Origin: Ralstonia thomasii
GTDB lineage: Bacteria > Pseudomonadota > Gammaproteobacteria > Burkholderiales > Burkholderiaceae
NCBI RefSeq assembly: GCF_958405895.1
Contig: NZ_CATZAR010000001.1
Strand: one strand, 5' to 3'
Length of the DNA: 64,000 nt
Of this stretch, positions 61,772 through 64,000 are shown in pieces. The notes under the pieces were generated by a model. The model was given only the letters and a program-made list of their open reading frames with translations. It was not told the DNA's origin and did not search any database. Each line of letters opens with the position of its first letter. Positions within the stretch are counted from its first letter, which is position 1. The translations under genes and the position numbers were made by a program.

Positions 61772-64000
61772 GCCTTCGACTCCTCATCAAACCATTTGTA
61801 CAGCGTGGGCAGCATCACCAGCGTCAGCAGCGTGCAGGTCAGCAGACCGCCGATCACCACGATGGCCAGCGGCCGTTGCACTTCCGAACCCGGCCCCGTG
61901 GCAAACAGGAACGGGATCAGGCCCAGCATGGCCACGGTGGCCGTCATCATCACGGGGCGGAAGCGCATGCGCGAACCCAGCCGCACGGATTCCTCCACCG
62001 ACATGCCCTGCTCGCGCAGACTGCGGATCGTGCTGACCAGCACCACGCCGTTGAGCACGGCGATGCCCCATAGCGCCACAAAGCCGACCGATGCCGGCAC
62101 GGAGAGGTATTCACCCGTGACGAACAGGCCGATGATCCCGCCCACCGAGGCGAACGGCAGCACCAGAATGATCAGCGTGGCATAGCGCACGGAGTTGAAC
62201 AGCAGGAAGAGCAGGAAGAAGATGGCCGCCACCGTGATCGGCACGATCACCTTCAGGTGGCCCATGGCGCGTTCCATGTTCTGGAACTGACCGCCCCACT
62301 CCAGGTAATAGCCCTCGGGCAGCTTGACCTTCTGCGCGACAGCCGCCTGCAGCTCGGCCACGAAGCCGCCCAAGTCGCGGTCGCGCACATTCACGCCCAC
62401 CACCACGCGGCGCTTGCCCAGCTCACGGCTGATCTGCGCGGGGCCGTCGGTCACATCGATGCGGGCGATGCTCTCCAGCGGCACCTGTGCGCCATTGGGG
62501 GCGGCCACGATCAGGTTGCGGATGGCCTCTACGCTGCCGCGATACGCGTCCGGCAGACGCACCACCGCGCTGAAGCGGCGCTCGCCTTCGAAGATTTCCG
62601 TGGCTTCCTTGCCGCCGATGGCGGTCTCGATCACGTTGTGCACGTCGGCGGCGTTCAGGCCGTGACGCGCAATGGCCTGGCGGTCGATCGCGATCTGCAG
62701 ATACTGCTGGCCGGTGATCCGCTCCACGCGCATGTCCTGCGCACCCTGGATGCCCTGCGCGACCTTGGCGATCGCCTCGGCCTTCTCGCGCAGCGTGTTC
62801 AGGTCATCGCCAAACACCTTGATGGCCACATCGGAACGCACGCCGGTCACCATCTCGTCCACGCGATCGGAAATCGGCTGTGCCATGACGATCTGCACGC
62901 CGGGTAGCACCTGCAGCGCCTTGCGCATCGCCTCGGCAATGTCGTCCTGGTTCCAGCCCTTGGGCCATTCATTGCGCGGCTTGAGTGAGACGATCGGCGT
63001 CGATTCGTTCTGGCCCTGCGGGTCGGCCGGAGACTCGCCGCGGCCCACGCCCGAGACGGCCGACTTCACGCCCGGCACTTGCATCACCAGGCGCATGGCT
63101 TCCATCTCCATGCGGATCGACTCTTCCAGCGAGATGTTCGGCGCGCGGTTGATGCCGGGCACCACCGAGCCTTCCCTCATCTCCGGAATGAACGCGGTGC
63201 CCAGGAACGGCATCAGGGCACCGGTGGCCAGAAACACCGCCACCGCCACGATCACGGTCTTGCGGCCGTTGTTCAGACTCAGTTCCAGCAAGCGCAGATA
63301 CGGCTTCTTCATCTTGCGGATCAGCCACGTGTCATGGGCGTCGTGCTCGGCGTGGGGGTCGTCGCTGTGTTGGCCTTCCACGTGCTTGTGCACCTTGGGC
63401 TTGAGCAGATACGACGACAACACCGGCGTCAGCGTGAGCGACAGCACCAGCGAGAAGAACAGCGCAATGGCAATCGTGAACGCCAGCGGCGCGAACATCT
63501 TGCCTTCCATGCCCTCCAGCGTCATCAGCGGCAGGAACACCAGGATGATGATGCCCACGCCAAAGATCACGGGCGTCGCCACCTCCGTCACGGCATGGAG
63601 GATGACGCGCGCGCGACTCTCGTTCGGGTCGCGCGGCTTGGCGAGGTGCGCGAACGCGTTTTCCACCACCACCACGGAGCCGTCGACCATCAAGCCGATG
63701 GCGATCGCCAACCCGCCGAGTGACATCAAATTGGCCGAAATGCCGAGCTTGTTCATCGCCATGAACGTGAGCAACGGCGTGAGGATCAGCGTGCCGACCA
63801 CGATGAGCGATGAACGGATGTCGCCCAGGAACAGCAGCAGCACGATCACCACCAGCACCACACCTTCGGCCAGCACCTTGATGACGGTCTTCAGGGCCGA
63901 ATCCACCAGCTCCGAGCGCTCGTAGTACGGCACGATCTTCAGGCCGTCGGGCAGCATGCCGTCGTTGTTGATGGCCTTCACGCGATCCTGGATGCGGGCG
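61768..64000 (-). CDS. Heavy-metal efflux RND transporter, CusA/CzcA family (partial, N terminus outside)
   Basis: At least 743 residues are inside the window; the frame is open through the window edge, so the start lies beyond. The porter and second transmembrane half are seen: TM4 AIGLMVDGSVVVVENAF with the proton-relay Asp and Glu, porter domains (VAIKVFGDDLNTLREKAEA, MRVERITGQQYLQI), and a C terminus LLTLVMLPTLYKWFDEES. The His/Asp cluster HVEGQHSDDPHAEHDAHD (about residue 201 of the visible part) is a metal-binding-like insertion typical of CzcA-type proteins. Pumps divalent or monovalent metal ions from periplasm to outside with CzcB/C partners that should lie beyond 64 kb. Confidence 0.93.
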   Translation of the reverse strand, partial: ARIQDRVKAINNDGMLPDGLKIVPYYERSELVDSALKTVIKVLAEGVVLVVIVLLLFLGDIRSSLIVVGTLILTPLLTFMAMNKLGISANLMSLGGLAIAIGLMVDGSVVVVENAFAHLAKPRDPNESRARVILHAVTEVATPVIFGVGIIILVFLPLMTLEGMEGKMFAPLAFTIAIALFFSLVLSLTLTPVLSSYLLKPKVHKHVEGQHSDDPHAEHDAHDTWLIRKMKKPYLRLLELSLNNGRKTVIVAVAVFLATGALMPFLGTAFIPEMREGSVVPGINRAPNISLEESIRMEMEAMRLVMQVPGVKSAVSGVGRGESPADPQGQNESTPIVSLKPRNEWPKGWNQDDIAEAMRKALQVLPGVQIVMAQPISDRVDEMVTGVRSDVAIKVFGDDLNTLREKAEAIAKVAQGIQGAQDMRVERITGQQYLQIAIDRQAIARHGLNAADVHNVIETAIGGKEATEIFEGERRFSAVVRLPDAYRGSVEAIRNLIVAAPNGAQVPLESIARIDVTDGPAQISRELGKRRVVVGVNVRDRDLGGFVAELQAAVAQKVKLPEGYYLEWGGQFQNMERAMGHLKVIVPITVAAIFFLLFLLFNSVRYATLIILVLPFASVGGIIGLFVTGEYLSVPASVGFVALWGIAVLNGVVLVSTIRSLREQGMSVEESVRLGSRMRFRPVMMTATVAMLGLIPFLFATGPGSEVQRPLAIVVIGGLLTCTLLTLVMLPTLYKWFDEESKA

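Overview
The window looks like a chromosome segment of a GC-rich beta-proteobacterium of the Burkholderiales, most likely Ralstonia or a close relative. This is inferred from the Burkholderia-type porin, the DUF3348/DUF802/OmpA/DUF2894 cluster, the Lys/Ala-rich tailed HU protein and the strong G/C bias at third codon positions. No rRNA, tRNA or CRISPR array was seen.

Region 1 (1-24 kb) is an accessory, defence-rich island with AT-richer spacers. It holds a 1,874-residue DUF4011/SF1 helicase/Vsr-like nuclease/DUF3320 protein (Hhe-type). Next comes a two-gene Hachiman system (hamA, hamB with overlapping start and stop). A protein joining a RelA/SpoT alarmone-synthetase domain to a C-terminal HEPN-like RxxxxH domain follows 81 bp later on the same strand. 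After that are small unknown minus-strand genes, a YajG-like lipoprotein and a HAD-type phosphatase. At 14.9-16.1 kb and 22.3-22.9 kb lie two parallel relics with the same layout: an array of about 18-bp repeats, a bidirectional terminator, and the frameshifted 3' end of a TniQ/TnsD-like gene. Between them sit a DJ-1/PfpI protein, a UvrA2-type ATPase lacking the UvrB-binding insertion, and an LtrA membrane protein, which may be cargo of a decayed Tn7-like element.

Region 2 (23-36 kb) carries envelope and signalling genes: a membrane diguanylate cyclase, two tandem phosphoesterase lipoproteins, a Lys-rich DNA-binding-type protein, a CHAD protein, a chemoreceptor with a sigma-28-type promoter, a porin, an internally deleted copy of the chemoreceptor gene that keeps its promoter, a second diguanylate cyclase and two unknown small genes.

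Region 3 (36-64 kb) looks like ordinary core genome. It has the four-gene DNA-ligase/Lhr-helicase/exonuclease/PdeM repair operon (every junction a 4-bp ATGA overlap), divergent Mn-catalase and Nramp transporter genes, a DUF2252 protein, an HU-family protein, the DUF3348-DUF802-OmpA-DUF2894 operon, a tetratricopeptide/Sel1 protein, two methyltransferases, a flavoprotein, a PAS-PAS-GGDEF protein, an M1 aminopeptidase lipoprotein, and a heavy-metal RND pump (running off the window end) coupled to a PII-like protein.

All calls rest on reading the sequence and recalled family motifs; no database search was run.
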